From: Cercophora sp. LCS_1
Taxonomy: Eukaryota; Ascomycota; Sordariomycetes; Sordariales; Lasiosphaeriaceae
Direction: 5' to 3'
Assembly: GCA_036250225.1 (NCBI GenBank)
Contig: JAPZLL010000073.1
Span: forward strand, 46,092-110,091
DNA length: 64,000 nucleotides
Shown here in pieces: positions 50,523 through 60,854 of the stretch. The notes beneath the pieces are model-generated. The model was not told the origin of the DNA. It ran no database searches and saw only the letters and a list, made by a program, of their open reading frames with translations. The position numbers and the translations under genes were made by a program. Positions within the stretch are counted from its first letter, which is position 1; the number at the start of each line of letters is the position of its first letter.

Positions 50523-50900
50523 TTATTCTCCATCCCGTATTATCCAAGGCTGCCACTTCTCCTCAACTTTCCTGTTGTCACTATACATAGTGTCCTTTGG
50601 TCCTGCTTCACTCTGCAATCGCTCGACTTGGTCCATAATGACCCGAACTACATCCCCATGGCCATTCCTCTCAGACAGATTCAAGGGTGTTTCCCCATCC
50701 ACAGTCCTAACATTAATCTTGGGCCCTGCGCTGATGAGTTCCTCTGCGGTTTCGCCGAATCCGCCGCAGGCTGCTATATACAAGGCTGCTCAGAGCCACT
50801 TGTCGGTGGCATTCACATTTCCACCTGCACGGATCAGATACCGCACCTTTTCTTTGCCCCCTTCATCAGCCGCCTCGGTAAGCAGCTCATCCAAGACAAT
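50523..50900 (-). pseudogene. Ankyrin-repeat gene fragment with in-frame stop
   Basis: Minus-strand text ELLTEAADEGGKEKVRYLIR, AGGNVNATDKWL, then a TGA, then AALYIAACGGFGETAEELIS, AGPKINVRTVDGETPLNLSE gives two adjacent ankyrin units in one frame, interrupted exactly where the second unit should read 'D..G.TAL'. No start or intact 5' end can be found. Decayed copy of an ankyrin gene. Confidence 0.72.
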
Positions 50901-51469
50901 GCGGAGGGCCCGAAGGCATAGAGAAACTAGAGGTGAGAACTTCTTGCGTTCGGCATGCTCTTCTCTCTTCTTGGAAAGCAGGCATTCGAGGCTCGCCCGT
51001 GCAGCCGAAGGCCCGTCGGAACGGCCTTGGCAAGTACCGTGACGAGTGCGTCGACGACTTTGACCTCGAGATTCGCTTGACGGCCAATACCAGCATTATT
51101 TCCTGGTGTGGTCACATGTGCGGCTTCTTACCTTCAAGGGAGACTCACCTCCATACGCCATGAACCCCGAGACGTCGGAGACATTTGGTCTCTACAATCT
51201 TGACGGGTAGCTCCCCAGCCTACATGTAGGTACCGTTTTTTTTCGGCCCAGATGGAAAACCAGACAAGGGCGGTATAGCGGGACAGTTGACTAACATCCA
51301 GCCTCGAAATCCACATCCCGTCGCAGAACCTCACGGTTTTGTCCATCCATTAAAGGACAGACTAGGACTACAAGTAGTTCAAGTGTCAACATAACATGAT
51401 GTCGAAGGCTTCGCTCTGAGTCAACCACCAGCCACGTCGCCAGCTCTTAGCTGGTTTTCCGTCTGGGCG

Positions 51470-51820
51470 AAAAAAACGCGGTGCCATTCCCGACTCATCC
51501 CAAGTTGGATACTGACACCTATGAAATGCTCTGTTTTGGACAGAAGTCCAAGGGCGATGGCACCCGGATGAGTCATTACACTTTTGGAGAAGACAGCAAG
51601 ATCGGTGGGACGGTTTGGTTGGCGAGTCCTGTGTGCAGGATTCACGACCCCGGCGTCACCAACAATTCCGTTATCTTTCCCAATATCGCCTCTCCTCTGT
51701 GACCTCAAGACGAAGAACCGACGTAAGCATCCTTCCTCAGTGGGGGACCAAAGTCGCCAATATCGACTGGTTTGAGGACCGCGTGTGTTTGCCCAACCGG
51801 GTGGCAGGTGCTTTTTAGGA
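51470..51820 (+). pseudogene. Carotenoid cleavage oxygenase fragment
   Basis: One frame reads PFPTHPKLDTDTYEMLCFGQ, KSKGDGTRMSHYTFGEDSKI, GGTVWLASPVCRIHDPGVTN and NSVIFPN before a stop; after a frame change, TKVANIDWFEDRVCLPNRVA with GAF follows. This is the order of the carotenoid/stilbene oxygenase (RPE65-like) family, in which 'THPK.D..TGE' and 'HD...T.N..IFP' are conserved and the latter holds an iron-ligand His. Both ends are missing and frames are broken. Note the HD motif retains its His. Confidence 0.72.
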
Positions 51821-52282
51821 TGGGGACCACCGTCGCCAGTCTGTGGGCACGCGAGCTAACTCGGCCGGCTTCCAATCTGGTTGAGACAATCGGGATTTCC
51901 GCGACCCGGTTACTGGATGCGACCCTCCCCGTGCACCTAAGGCACTGCTAGACTCCCCCAGCAGCCCTCGAGGTGGGGGCTTTGGGGGTGACTTTCGCGG
52001 AAGAGGACGTGGCGGACCATCAGCCCGCAATCGCGGCTATTGCCAGCGCAGCCCGGCCAATGCTCGCCTTATAATGCTAGGTTAAGGTACAGCGGCGGCC
52101 AATATGAACCCGAGCGGCGCTCGCGTTCGCCACGGGAAAGGTCACCATACGCAGACAAGTATAGCGACGTCAGGCTTCAAATGGCATATGCTAAGGAGAA
52201 TCCCTTTTTTGGGTGGCCGGACGAGGACGGGAACGGGCTGCAGCCGGGGGGTGCACCGAGAGGACGACAATTTTATAGCTAA
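51821..52282 (+). pseudogene. RGG/RS-rich protein gene fragment
   Basis: Follows the carotenoid-oxygenase scrap almost directly. One frame reads SPRGGGFGGDFRGRGRGGPS, and another from 52076 reads RYSGGQYEPERRSRSPRERS followed by PYADKYSDVRLQMAYAKENP, FFGWPDEDGNG. RGG boxes plus RS/RSP text indicate an RNA-binding or splicing-associated protein. Stops at 51880 and frame changes show decay. The parent gene is not identified. Confidence 0.55.
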
Positions 52283-52379
52283 AAGTGCCTGGCCTATGCC
52301 TGGTATATCCTCGGAGATTAACTGCAACTTCCTGATGACATCCGTACTCGCTAGCGCTGAGACCTTGGAACTTACAATC

Positions 52380-52690
52380 TCAATCAAACTGTTACGTCTG
52401 CGGGAACTAGAGGGTGACCAGGTTTTATATCGACTTTGCTTGGTGGTGTCGTCAATAACACATTGAGCAAGCTGCTCCCCGGCGGCAAACTTAGAAAGCC
52501 TTGGCCTAGACCAAGATAGTGTGGGCAAACCCCCGTTAAAGAGTGCACATAAAGATCTGGACCCTTCTCAAATAGGAGTCTCACGAGTGGCTTGCGGTCT
52601 TCGCCGGACACAGCAGCGGCCAAAGGTGTCCGAGAGTATTGGTTAAGGGCATTAATATTAGATGTGATTGTATAATTGAGTGACGCTTTT
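52380..52690 (-). pseudogene. Second ankyrin-type fragment
   Basis: Minus-strand frame NINALNQYSRTPLAAAVSGE, DRKPLVRLLFEKGPDLYVHS, LTG matches one ankyrin unit ('N....TPL..A......VRLLLE.GAD'). No start and no further intact unit. It may belong to the same ancestral gene as the fragment at 50.5 kb or to a different ankyrin gene. Confidence 0.55.
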
Positions 52691-54426
52691 ATGATTGCTT
52701 AGGTTTGAGGTTGACCCTGCCAGTAGCAACAACCAGGGTTGAGGACATGTTCCTCCGGGAGCTACATAAATGGTTCACTTCCTTCGCATTTTGGCCTCAA
52801 GCTTTCCATAGACGTGGAGCGTGTGACTTTATCGGTTTGGCAACAGGCCCATCCCTATTAACCCAACATGTGCCCATAGCCAATTTCTGGAGCTTCCCAA
52901 AGTGACACTTTACCTCACCGAACCACTTTACTGGACGCTTTCTTCGTTGAATCCGCCTTCTCCTTTGCGTGTATTGACTCCTTGAACTCGAGCGTCTCTG
53001 TGTTGGTGACGTAGCCGTAGCAGGCAACATGGGTTTCACTGCCAAGGTGGTCTTAGGTCGTATAATTAAAAGTGACATGGGTTCCACGAGGATCTTTTTG
53101 GCGTCTTCTAGTGTCTTCTATTAGTAGTGGTAGTGTTGTGAACCTCGCTCCTGTTTGTGGCTCGTTAGCTTGAACATATACGTTGTTGTATATTTTGCTG
53201 AAATTTTCAACGAAACTGGGGGGGGGGGGGAATATGCCGGATAAAGACGGCCTTAAGATAGAGCTTCTTGTCCGTTGCAATCTGGTATGCCAGTGCGATG
53301 AGTTGACGCATGCGTTCCTCCGTTGCAGGAATGTTGGCTTTGTGGAAATAGTATTTGATCACATTGATGGTAGATATACTAGACGTACTGGTACTGGGTA
53401 GGTTTTTGGATTGCTAAGGTACTAAGGTATGTGTATAGTCTTGAAGTAAAAGCTCGGAGTTTAATTTACAGATAAACTTCTAACTATAAACACACAAGCT
53501 GGCTCTTGAGCCTCCTTTTATCTTCATATCTACTGCGCAACCCCCACAGCCCTGAATAGCCTTATGACCCTTTGGGAACCGCCTTCTGAAACCTCCTGGC
53601 GCTTATAGCAGTAACTCAAAACACAACCTAACAACTCCGGCAGTGGGCCGGCAATTAAGGCAGTGTAGCTGTGTGACAATATACGTTTGAGCGTAGTATG
53701 GCGGGCAAGCAGATAATCCTTGTGGCAAGACGCTATTCGCGGCGCAGGCTAGTCCCCTTACAGGAATGGCAGCTTGGAGGGAAACCTCAAATCAATTGAA
53801 AATCTTCTTTGGGCTTAAGTTTTTTTGTTCTTTTACTACACTGAGTTGAGTGGGGAACTTTAAGGCTCTTCAAGTGTTCAAAGGCTCCATGGATATTTTA
53901 GGCTAGCCTCCTTCGGTGATATCGGAGGTATTTCATATCGCGGCTTTTTGGGTTAGCCTGACCCACTGCGGCACCCGCGGTTATCTTCGGTAAAGTACAT
54001 GACTGGCTTGCCACCAAACGATCTCGGTGATGGTTGCTGCCTGGGCCTTGTGATTGGCCTTCGATGGTTTGTACCCAATCTTAACCTATGCGCAGCGTTT
54101 AGCTGTTGGAAGTTCTTTATGGTGCCCCCCCAACAATGTAAGCGCATGGCTAGTGCCTAACGAAAGTTTTTGGGGGCCCGCAGTAAAACGCTTCGCGCAA
54201 TTGGACGGAAGAGTAGTCTTCTATTATAGTCACAGTGCACAGACCCGGATTTTAGCTATGTTTTCCCTAGTGGAGAAATAGCGGGGCAAACATGGATCTT
54301 AGCAGCACGCTGTTCCAATTGTCGACGACATTCGATTACGCCTGACGATCACATCTCTCCCCCTACTCTTTTCTGCCCTCAATTCCACAGTCAGCCCCCT
54401 TTTCCTGTACTTTCTCACCGTCACCT
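52691..54426. other. Decayed, gene-poor spacer
   Basis: 1.7 kb with rising AT content. The minus strand at 53.20-53.37 kb holds a short protein-like stretch (NVIKYYFHKANIPATEERMR, QLIALAYQIATDKKLY) that I cannot assign, and a run of about a dozen G occurs at 53.22 kb. No gene is supported. Confidence 0.35.
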
Positions 54427-55821
54427 ATGAGCGGCTGGATTCTACGAACTGTATGCCGCCACGCGTCTTGGCGACAACCATGTTATCTTCCAGCTTCTCC
54501 ATTCTCGAAACGACTGTCTGGCGTATTCTCCAACGTGCCCTCTTCAACCATGCCGACCTCAGCGTTCGAATACCAATACGTCGAAGACGTTGAAGTCCTG
54601 GAAAACTACCAACCCGGCGGTTACCACCCGGTCCAAATCGACGACCGTCTTTACACGCGATACCGCATCATCCACAAGCTTGGTCACGGCACATACTCTG
54701 CCGCCTGGCTTGCTCTCGACGAGCAGACGTCCACCTATGTCGCCATCAAAGTGGGCACTGCAGATGCAGACAAACGCGAGGCAGATATACTCTCCCAAAT
54801 CTCTACCGGAATCAGTGCTCCGAGCTCAGAAACAGTATCCACATTACCTCTGGCTCTCGATCGCTTCACCGTCAACGGTCCGAATGGCATTCACTCTTGC
54901 TTGGTGACGGTCCCGGCAAGGTGCAGTCTTCGGGATGTAAAAGAGGCATCCGACTGGAGGTTATTCCAGCTTGACGTTGCTCGGTCTCTCGCCGCTCAGC
55001 TTGCTATCGCCGTTTCCCTTGTCCATTCGCAGGGTTATGCTCATGGCGACCTTCATCTTGGCAACTGCATGCTCCAGCTACCACGCTCTCTCAATAATCT
55101 TTCCGTTGAGCAGCTGTACGCCAAGTTTGGAGCCCCCGAACGCGAGCCTGTCGTCCGAAGCGACGGTAAACCCACCTCTTCGGCATCTGGGGTTCCTCCA
55201 TACGTGGTCAAGCCCTTGTGGCTTGGTGTACCAAGTGACGAACTCACTCTAAGCGAGGCAAAACTTTTGTTGGCCGACTTTGGCGTAGCATTTCGCCCTT
55301 CCGACAAGTCCCGCTTCCAGTCCTACACACCTCTTGTACTGCGCCCGCCCGAGGCCTTTTTCGAGCCAACCGCACCGCTTTCGTTCGCTTCAGATATATG
55401 GAGCCTCGGCTGCTCCATCTTTGAGCTCCTCGGCCACAGGTCGCTCATTGACGGGATTATTGCGCCTCAGGACGAAATCACAGCGCAGCAGGTTCATCTA
55501 CAAGGTCGTCTACCACCCGAATGGTGGGAGAAGTGGGAGCTGCGGGCTAAATGGTTCGACGAGACAGGCAAGCCCCTGAGTAATGAGCGGGGCATATGGT
55601 CGTGGGATAGGCGGTTTGATGAATGGATAAACGGGCTGAGGCCGTCTTGCGACGCTGGTGTGGTCAACGACGATGAGAAGGCTGTGTTGTTGGAGCTGTT
55701 ACGCTGGATGCTTGCTTGGAGACCCAGTGAGCGGCCGAGCGCTGGTGACGTATTAGAGACGGCTTGGATGAAGCAATGGGCCTTGCCAGCGTGCACAGAA
55801 AGTCGGAAGGCTTGGAAATGA
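54427..55821 (+). CDS. SRPK-like protein kinase
   Basis: Single-exon, 464 aa. The N-terminal 40 residues are basic and precede the SRPK marker YVEDVEVLENYQPGGYHPVQ. Catalytic elements are complete: glycine loop GHGTYS (86-91), VAIK Lys108, catalytic loop HGDLHLGN with Asp208, DFG Asp284 and an APE-equivalent LRPPEAFFEP. After DIWSLGCSIFELLG the C-lobe ends in the family's RPSAGDVLETAWMKQWAL. A spacer of about 65 residues between catalytic loop and DFG is the short split typical of fungal SRPK-like kinases. They phosphorylate Ser/Arg-rich proteins; whether this one does is unknown. The upstream ATG was kept because the sequence before MPTS resembles a leader seen in relatives. Confidence 0.92.
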   Translation: MSGWILRTVCRHASWRQPCYLPASPFSKRLSGVFSNVPSSTMPTSAFEYQYVEDVEVLENYQPGGYHPVQIDDRLYTRYRIIHKLGHGTYSAAWLALDEQTSTYVAIKVGTADADKREADILSQISTGISAPSSETVSTLPLALDRFTVNGPNGIHSCLVTVPARCSLRDVKEASDWRLFQLDVARSLAAQLAIAVSLVHSQGYAHGDLHLGNCMLQLPRSLNNLSVEQLYAKFGAPEREPVVRSDGKPTSSASGVPPYVVKPLWLGVPSDELTLSEAKLLLADFGVAFRPSDKSRFQSYTPLVLRPPEAFFEPTAPLSFASDIWSLGCSIFELLGHRSLIDGIIAPQDEITAQQVHLQGRLPPEWWEKWELRAKWFDETGKPLSNERGIWSWDRRFDEWINGLRPSCDAGVVNDDEKAVLLELLRWMLAWRPSERPSAGDVLETAWMKQWALPACTESRKAWK

Positions 55822-56030
55822 CTACTGCGACGACAAAGCCGGTACTGGCCATATGGTGACACTGTGCTAGAATAAGTAACCCTCAAGCAATAAATTTCAC
55901 AAAGTGTACTAGTATATACTAGAAGCGTGAACACTGGGGGGGAGATTGAAAGAACACTTTAGCTAAAAACCGGGCTTCTCAGGCTATGCAGCCGCATAGT
56001 ATGGGATCCGTGACGGCTGGAAGGGTGTTT
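55822..56030. other. Border to the repeat-rich right end
   Basis: Short spacer; all sequence to the right of it is repetitive or RIP-scarred. Confidence 0.4.
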
Positions 56031-56123
56031 TGTCACGACCGAGGCCATGACCTCAAGGAGGGAGCACGGGCCAACTACGAAATACCAATCATTGGGCCCG
56101 GGGTGCAACGGCCCACAAAACCC
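56031..56123 (+). mobile_element. LTR retrotransposon end fragment
   Basis: Begins TGTCACGACC and runs through ATGACCTCAAGGAGGGA and CAATCATTGGGCCCGGGGTG. Closely matches the first 93 bases at 59906, mostly through transitions. Terminal TG and position suggest an LTR start. Only the edge of the element remains. Confidence 0.7.
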
Positions 56124-56165
56124 TTAAAATCATCTGGACTAGCGTTTATTATATAATTATAAGAG
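56124..56165 (+). pseudogene. Short helicase-gene fragment
   Basis: About 40 bases (ATCATCTGGACTAGCG...) match the helicase pseudogene at 61.41-61.45 kb (ATCGTCTGGGCTAGCG...) with transitions only. A scrap of a second copy of that gene, wedged between the LTR end and the tandem duplication. Confidence 0.6.
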
Positions 56166-56590
56166 CCTAACCATTATTCTCCAATGAATTGTAGTAGGAT
56201 TCATTGAAAATGGGTGGGGGAAGCTTGGGCCACATTCGAAAACAGGGGGTAGGATTCATTGCGATTTTCGTGAGTAGGATTCATTGAACTTTTTTTGATC
56301 AAAACTGCTAAAAAGTATATGCATCAAAAGCGCTTTCTCTGGAGATTACACTCATGAAATCTCTGCCTCATACAACAAAGGGTTGGCGTGCAGCATAATA
56401 TTAATGCTTTAGGGCAAAGTCTTGATGGGGAGGGCACGTGCGTATGCCAAGCAACACCCAGCAATGCCCAGCCAGATTAATCGATAAGGATATGGCACGT
56501 GCACATGCCAAGCGACACCCAGCGATTAATCGATAAGGATATGGCACGTGCGCATGCCAAGCAACACCCAGCGATGCCCAGCCAGATTGA
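56166..56590 (+). repeat. Tandem duplication, copy A
   Basis: 425-bp unit repeated immediately as copy B. It starts CCTAACCATTATTCTCC, contains three GTAGGATTCATTG motifs and ends in a minisatellite. Differences from copy B are almost all C/T or G/A, as expected after RIP. Confidence 0.88.
56434..56590 (+). repeat. 61/49-bp minisatellite in copy A
   Basis: Units start at 56434 (61 bp), 56495 (49 bp) and 56544 (truncated). Each begins GCACGTGC and includes ATCGATAAGGATATG. The 49-bp unit lacks a 12-base ATGCCCAGCCAG segment. Confidence 0.88.
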
Positions 56591-57077
56591 CCCTAACCAT
56601 TATTCTCCAATGAATTGTAGTAGGATTCATTGAAAATGGGTGGGGGAAGCTTGGGCCACATTCAAAAACAGGGGGTAGGATTCATTGCGATTTTCGTGAG
56701 TAGGATTCATTGAACTTTTTTTGATCAAAACTGCTAAAAAGTACATGCATCAAAAGCGCTTTCTCTGGAGATTACACTCATGGAATCTCTGCCTCGTACG
56801 ACAAAGGGTTGGCATGCAGCATAATGTTGATGCTTGAGGGCAAAGTCTTGATGGGGAGGGCACGTGCGCATGCCAAGCAACACCCAGCAATGCCCAGCCA
56901 GATTAATCGATAAGGATATGGCACGTGCACATGCCAAGCAACACCCAGCAATGCCCAGCCAGATTAATCGATAAGGATATGGCACGTGCACATGCCAAGC
57001 GACACCCAGCGATTAATCGATAAGGATATGGCACGTGCGCATGCCAAGCAACACCCAGCGATGCCCAGCCAGATTGA
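56591..57077 (+). repeat. Tandem duplication, copy B
   Basis: 487-bp copy, longer than copy A by one 61-bp minisatellite unit. It is less affected by transitions (for example CTCGTACGAC where copy A has CTCATACAAC). Confidence 0.88.
56860..57077 (+). repeat. 61/49-bp minisatellite in copy B
   Basis: Units start at 56860 (61), 56921 (61), 56982 (49) and 57031 (truncated), in the same order as copy A plus one unit. Confidence 0.88.
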
Positions 57078-57405
57078 CCCTCGTACGAGACTTGACAGTC
57101 AAAAGGCCATTGTACGAAACTTGACAGACAAGAGGCCATTGTACGAGACTTGACGGATTTCACAACTCCTTGCATCACACAGCACAAGCTTACATGCATT
57201 TATATCGCAAAACCAATGCCTTTGTCATTCTGGCTGCTATCATATGTCCTGCAAGCCCAGGATCCCCAATCTCGCCTCGTACGAGGATTCTACTACCATG
57301 TCTCCCCAAACTCAAAGCTGTAGAACTCTAATGCAATGCAAACCGAACCGAAGCCTAGCAACCAAGGAAAACTATCGTACAAGAAGCAGTGACACTCTCA
57401 CTCAT

Positions 57406-58705
57406 CCTCATCCATCGGCTCACCACCATCCCGTCCCTCAGGCTTCTTGCCATCCCGACGCCGCTGCATCTCATCCTTCTTCCGGTGGTGGCTCTGGAGT
57501 CGTCGGTTGCACTCATCAGCCAGGGCTCGGAAATGCCGCTCCTATTCCCTGAATGCAGCCTCCTCTGCCACCAGCCGACTCTCTGTACCGGCAGATAGGA
57601 TGCTGCTGGCCACTGACCTAGGGGTTCCTGGTGACTCAGCCATACGAGGTGTTGCAAGTACACCTCGGCCTCTCGAGCCTGAGCCCAATAGGTTGTTGGA
57701 CGAATTGGACGGAGTTATCGGCTTGGAGGGGGTGCCCGGCTGGCTCCCGCTGTCTTCCTGGATGCGACAAAGGTTTAAAATCTAAATATTGTTAATGGGC
57801 GCAACCATCCTGGACTGCGTGGGCGTTGTGGGGTTGTGGATAACCCACAGACCCGAGCTGAACTCCAACTCCTCAATAGTAATATTGTCCTTATGCCGAT
57901 CGCCGGGTTCGCCAGTTTCCATATCCAATAGCACGCGCCTTGCAATCTCAGTATCATATTCGTCCAGAAGTCTCAGCATCTGGCCTTCAGTGCGGACATC
58001 GAATTTGGGGCGCGGTACTGGAACTATATTAGTCAAAGTTGTACAATAGATAAAATAAACTGGAGAACATACCTGTAGGGCCGCCCTTTATGCACCGGGC
58101 ACTCTCACCCTTACCCGCTCTGCCCAGCTCAATGTCCACCTTGGCTGTGGATAATGAACCCGAACCCTTGGGAGCTACCGCCTTGCCCTTGGTAACTACC
58201 TTACCCTTATCCTTTGAATCCTTGGCCTCTGTGAAAAATTGTCAGCTATATTATACGAGAGTGAGGCGGCTATATATACCTTACAACCGAATGTTATAAT
58301 CGCATTGGCTCTTCCAATCCCTAGTACAGCAATTGGCACAGCATCCATTCTAGTATAGTGAGTTGGTAATATATTCTGGAAGTATCACGTTCGTTGAGTT
58401 TTTGGTACAGAATTTGGTACAAGGGGTATCTACTGGAGAACCCATAACAGCAATGAACAATACCTCTACCTTATATAGGCGACTACTAATAGTGTTTCAA
58501 ATCGACATGTTCTCCTACCACCACTTCTTATTGACCTTTACCCTCTTTTGTATAAAGACCTTAATTGCAGCCGAACAAACCTTTATATTGGTAATACTGG
58601 CCTAATTACAGAATCAGGCCTCCCAAACCTCGTCCGAAAAATCAATAGCGCCGTTGGCATCAATAAAATCCACGGGCTGGCGGGTGTTATTAGCTGACAT
58701 TGTGA
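57406..58705 (-). pseudogene. Gene silenced by RIP-type stop codons
   Basis: Minus-strand gene with start MSANNTRQPVDFIDANGAID at about 58.70 kb and end MDEDE at about 57.41 kb. Exon text includes KDSKDKGKVVTKGKAVAPKG, then over a canonical intron (GTATGT..ATAG, 58074 to 58030) VPVPRPKFDVRTEGQMLRLL, MLRLLDEYDTEIARRVLLDM, and further on EDSGSQPGTPSKPITPSNSS and ERHFRALADECNRRLQSHHR. Internal stops are TAG, TGA and TAA at places where CAG, CGA and CAA would restore the text. The last intron (about 57.79-57.74 kb) has a weak donor. The protein is charged and Ser/Pro-rich with a helical, acidic C-terminus; family not recognised. It may be an accessory gene of a mobile or subtelomeric element. Confidence 0.68.
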
Positions 58706-59680
58706 GTGCGGGAGGGGGTTCTGATTGCAAAGGTCAGTAGGTGCCAGGCATGGGAAAACTAGTGTGACAAACCGTGAGTGTGCGTATGTGTGTATTTGTT
58801 GTATGAGGAGGATTGAGATTTGCTGTGTATGTTTGTTGTACGAGGAGGATCTTATTGTACGAGAGAATTGAGATTTGCTGCCTGCCAGTTAGCGCTACTT
58901 CCCACTTTGCAGCAGGCACATACTGGGTTCGCTGGGGTGGGCAGCTGGGTGATGTGTGAGGAAAATGGCAAGTCTACAAACAGAAAAAGAGCACCAGGTT
59001 GCCAAGTGGCATTGAGCTATTAAGGACAGCTGGAGGGGAGAAAGAGTACCAGGTTGCTGAGTGGCATTGGGCTGTTGAGGAACGCACTGGGCAAAACAAA
59101 AGGGCTATTTACCAGTGGGAGCTAATGGTTAAAGGTGTTGCAGGAGGGAGGTTCGGAAAGCCTGTGGGCTGAGAGAGCAATAAAAGGCTGGTGTGAGGCA
59201 GGGTTTGCCGAGGTGGGTGGGTATTGTATGAGGAGAGAATTTAATCCAAAGGCAGAGAAACAGATTGGGCTGCTTTGGATGGAATTGTGGAAGGAGGGAG
59301 GTGGGGGCTGGTTGGTATCAGGTGATTGGGTTTGGGTTTACTGAGGCAGGTGTACTGCAGGGTGGAAAAAATCTACAGAAACCATAAACCGGCAGGCTCT
59401 TAAACAAGGAAGGTTCTGCCAATGAGAGGGATGTGGCTTTTCTGCAGAGGGAGGCACCTTATTGTACGAGGCAGGTTTCATACGAGGTAAGTTTCAAAAA
59501 AAGGGAAATTAGGGGATGAAAAAGCAGAGGTGCTGTGTCAGGTGGGCGTGCTTGGAATAAAGTGCCAGGGCCAACCTTTTTGCAGAGGTGCTGTATCAGG
59601 TGGGTATACTTGAGATAAAGTGCCAGGGTGCGACTTGCCAGTCAGTATCCAAAGGCGGGAAGATGAGAGCTTTTGAATCT
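58706..59680. other. Internally repetitive spacer
   Basis: Contains several short direct duplications: about 58.80/58.83 kb (TTGTTGTAyGAGGAGGAT), 58.99/59.05 kb (ACCAGGTTGCyrAGTGGCATT) and 59.53/59.58 kb (GCAGAGGTGCTGTrTCAGGTGG), each pair differing mainly by transitions. No gene supported. Confidence 0.6.
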
Positions 59681-59815
59681 AACACTTTGTTGTACAAGAC
59701 TTCTATGGGGGAAAATACTTTGTCGTATAAGACTTATATGGGGAGAAACACTTTATCGTACGAGAGACTTATATAGGGAGAAACACTTTATTGTATGAGA
59801 GACTTATATGGGGAG
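59681..59815 (+). repeat. Four copies of a 33-35 bp tandem repeat
   Basis: Units start near 59681, 59713, 59746 and 59781, each of the form AACACTTTrTyGTAyrAGA..ACTTATATGGGGAGA. Differences are mostly transitions. Confidence 0.8.
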
Positions 59816-59905
59816 AAAGCTTCAGAGCAGGTAAGATTCTATAATCCGGGAGATACTGCCTAACTGGGCATTTGGGTTTATATAGGGTTGTTTCTATAAC
59901 AACAG

Positions 59906-60425
59906 TGTCACGACCCAGGTTATGACCTCAAGGAGGGAATACGGGCCAGTTACGGAACACCAATCATTGGGCCCGGGGTACAACAACCCACAAAGCCCCG
60001 GTGGACCAATTAGGGTGGACCCAGCGATCTTTGGACCCAGCCCCGGGTCCATAAACGTTTGGGTCCACGGAGCGCTAGTAAGATTGGACCCGGCCCCAGA
60101 CGGACCCGGCCCCGGGTCCAGAAGAGCCCAGGTCCTGGGAATGATACGAGTATATAGAAACGATGGTTGTGCCCACAACTGTGTGAGGACTCTTGGATCC
60201 TCACGCTAGCAATACATTGTTCTTGAGTACTACTCAGTAAGACCTATTGTCCGGGACCTTGGAGTCTACGTTCTACTTGATAGTGTATCACCCCTTCGAG
60301 AGTTGTACTAGCCTTCACTCAATTACCTTGCACCCATCTTATTTAGAGTATTGGACCCTGTCCGCTCTTGCAATCTATCTTTACTAGGCTTACCTCGGTG
60401 CACCTGGAGCAGGCTGTAATAAACA
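59906..60425 (+). mobile_element. Probable solo LTR of a retrotransposon
   Basis: Starts TGTCACGACC like the fragment at 56031 and extends about 520 bases, with a TATATAGAAAC-type TATA around 60.15 kb and an ATAAACA end near 60425. No coding domains (gag, RT) follow, so a solo LTR is likely. I could not confirm a target-site duplication, so the right border is uncertain. Confidence 0.55.
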
Positions 60426-60854
60426 GTTAGATAAAAATAGTTTGTTTGAACTAGGAATTGCCAGACAGTTTATTTTGATATAAATAAAATTCTATTGCTT
60501 TATTTTCCCCAATAGAACGATGGTACATAATGTCTGACCCACTTTTATATATTTGGGTTGGGCTAAAATTTAGCAAACTTCCCCGCACAACTAGCCAATT
60601 CCAAACCTTAAGCAAATATTTCCTCTATAACTTCCTCTCTCTACCTTAGGGACTATGAATCCATTTGTACTTCTCTAGCCGTATAATGTATTTGTTTGTA
60701 TTTAGTACAAGTATATATACTTTATAACCGAAATTCCAATATACCTCCGTATGAATTATGCAAACATATTACCCAAGGCCCGGAGTTCTATTATATGAGC
60801 TATTAAAGACATCCCAGTGCTATATACCACACAAAAAGACCCTGATTTCTTCTG

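Noticed and set aside
53215..53235. Run of about a dozen G
   Set aside because: A simple homopolymer; may be an assembly artefact and has no flanking structure.
56434..57077. CRISPR-like array
   Set aside because: The units are contiguous tandem repeats without unique spacers, in a eukaryotic genome; it is a minisatellite.
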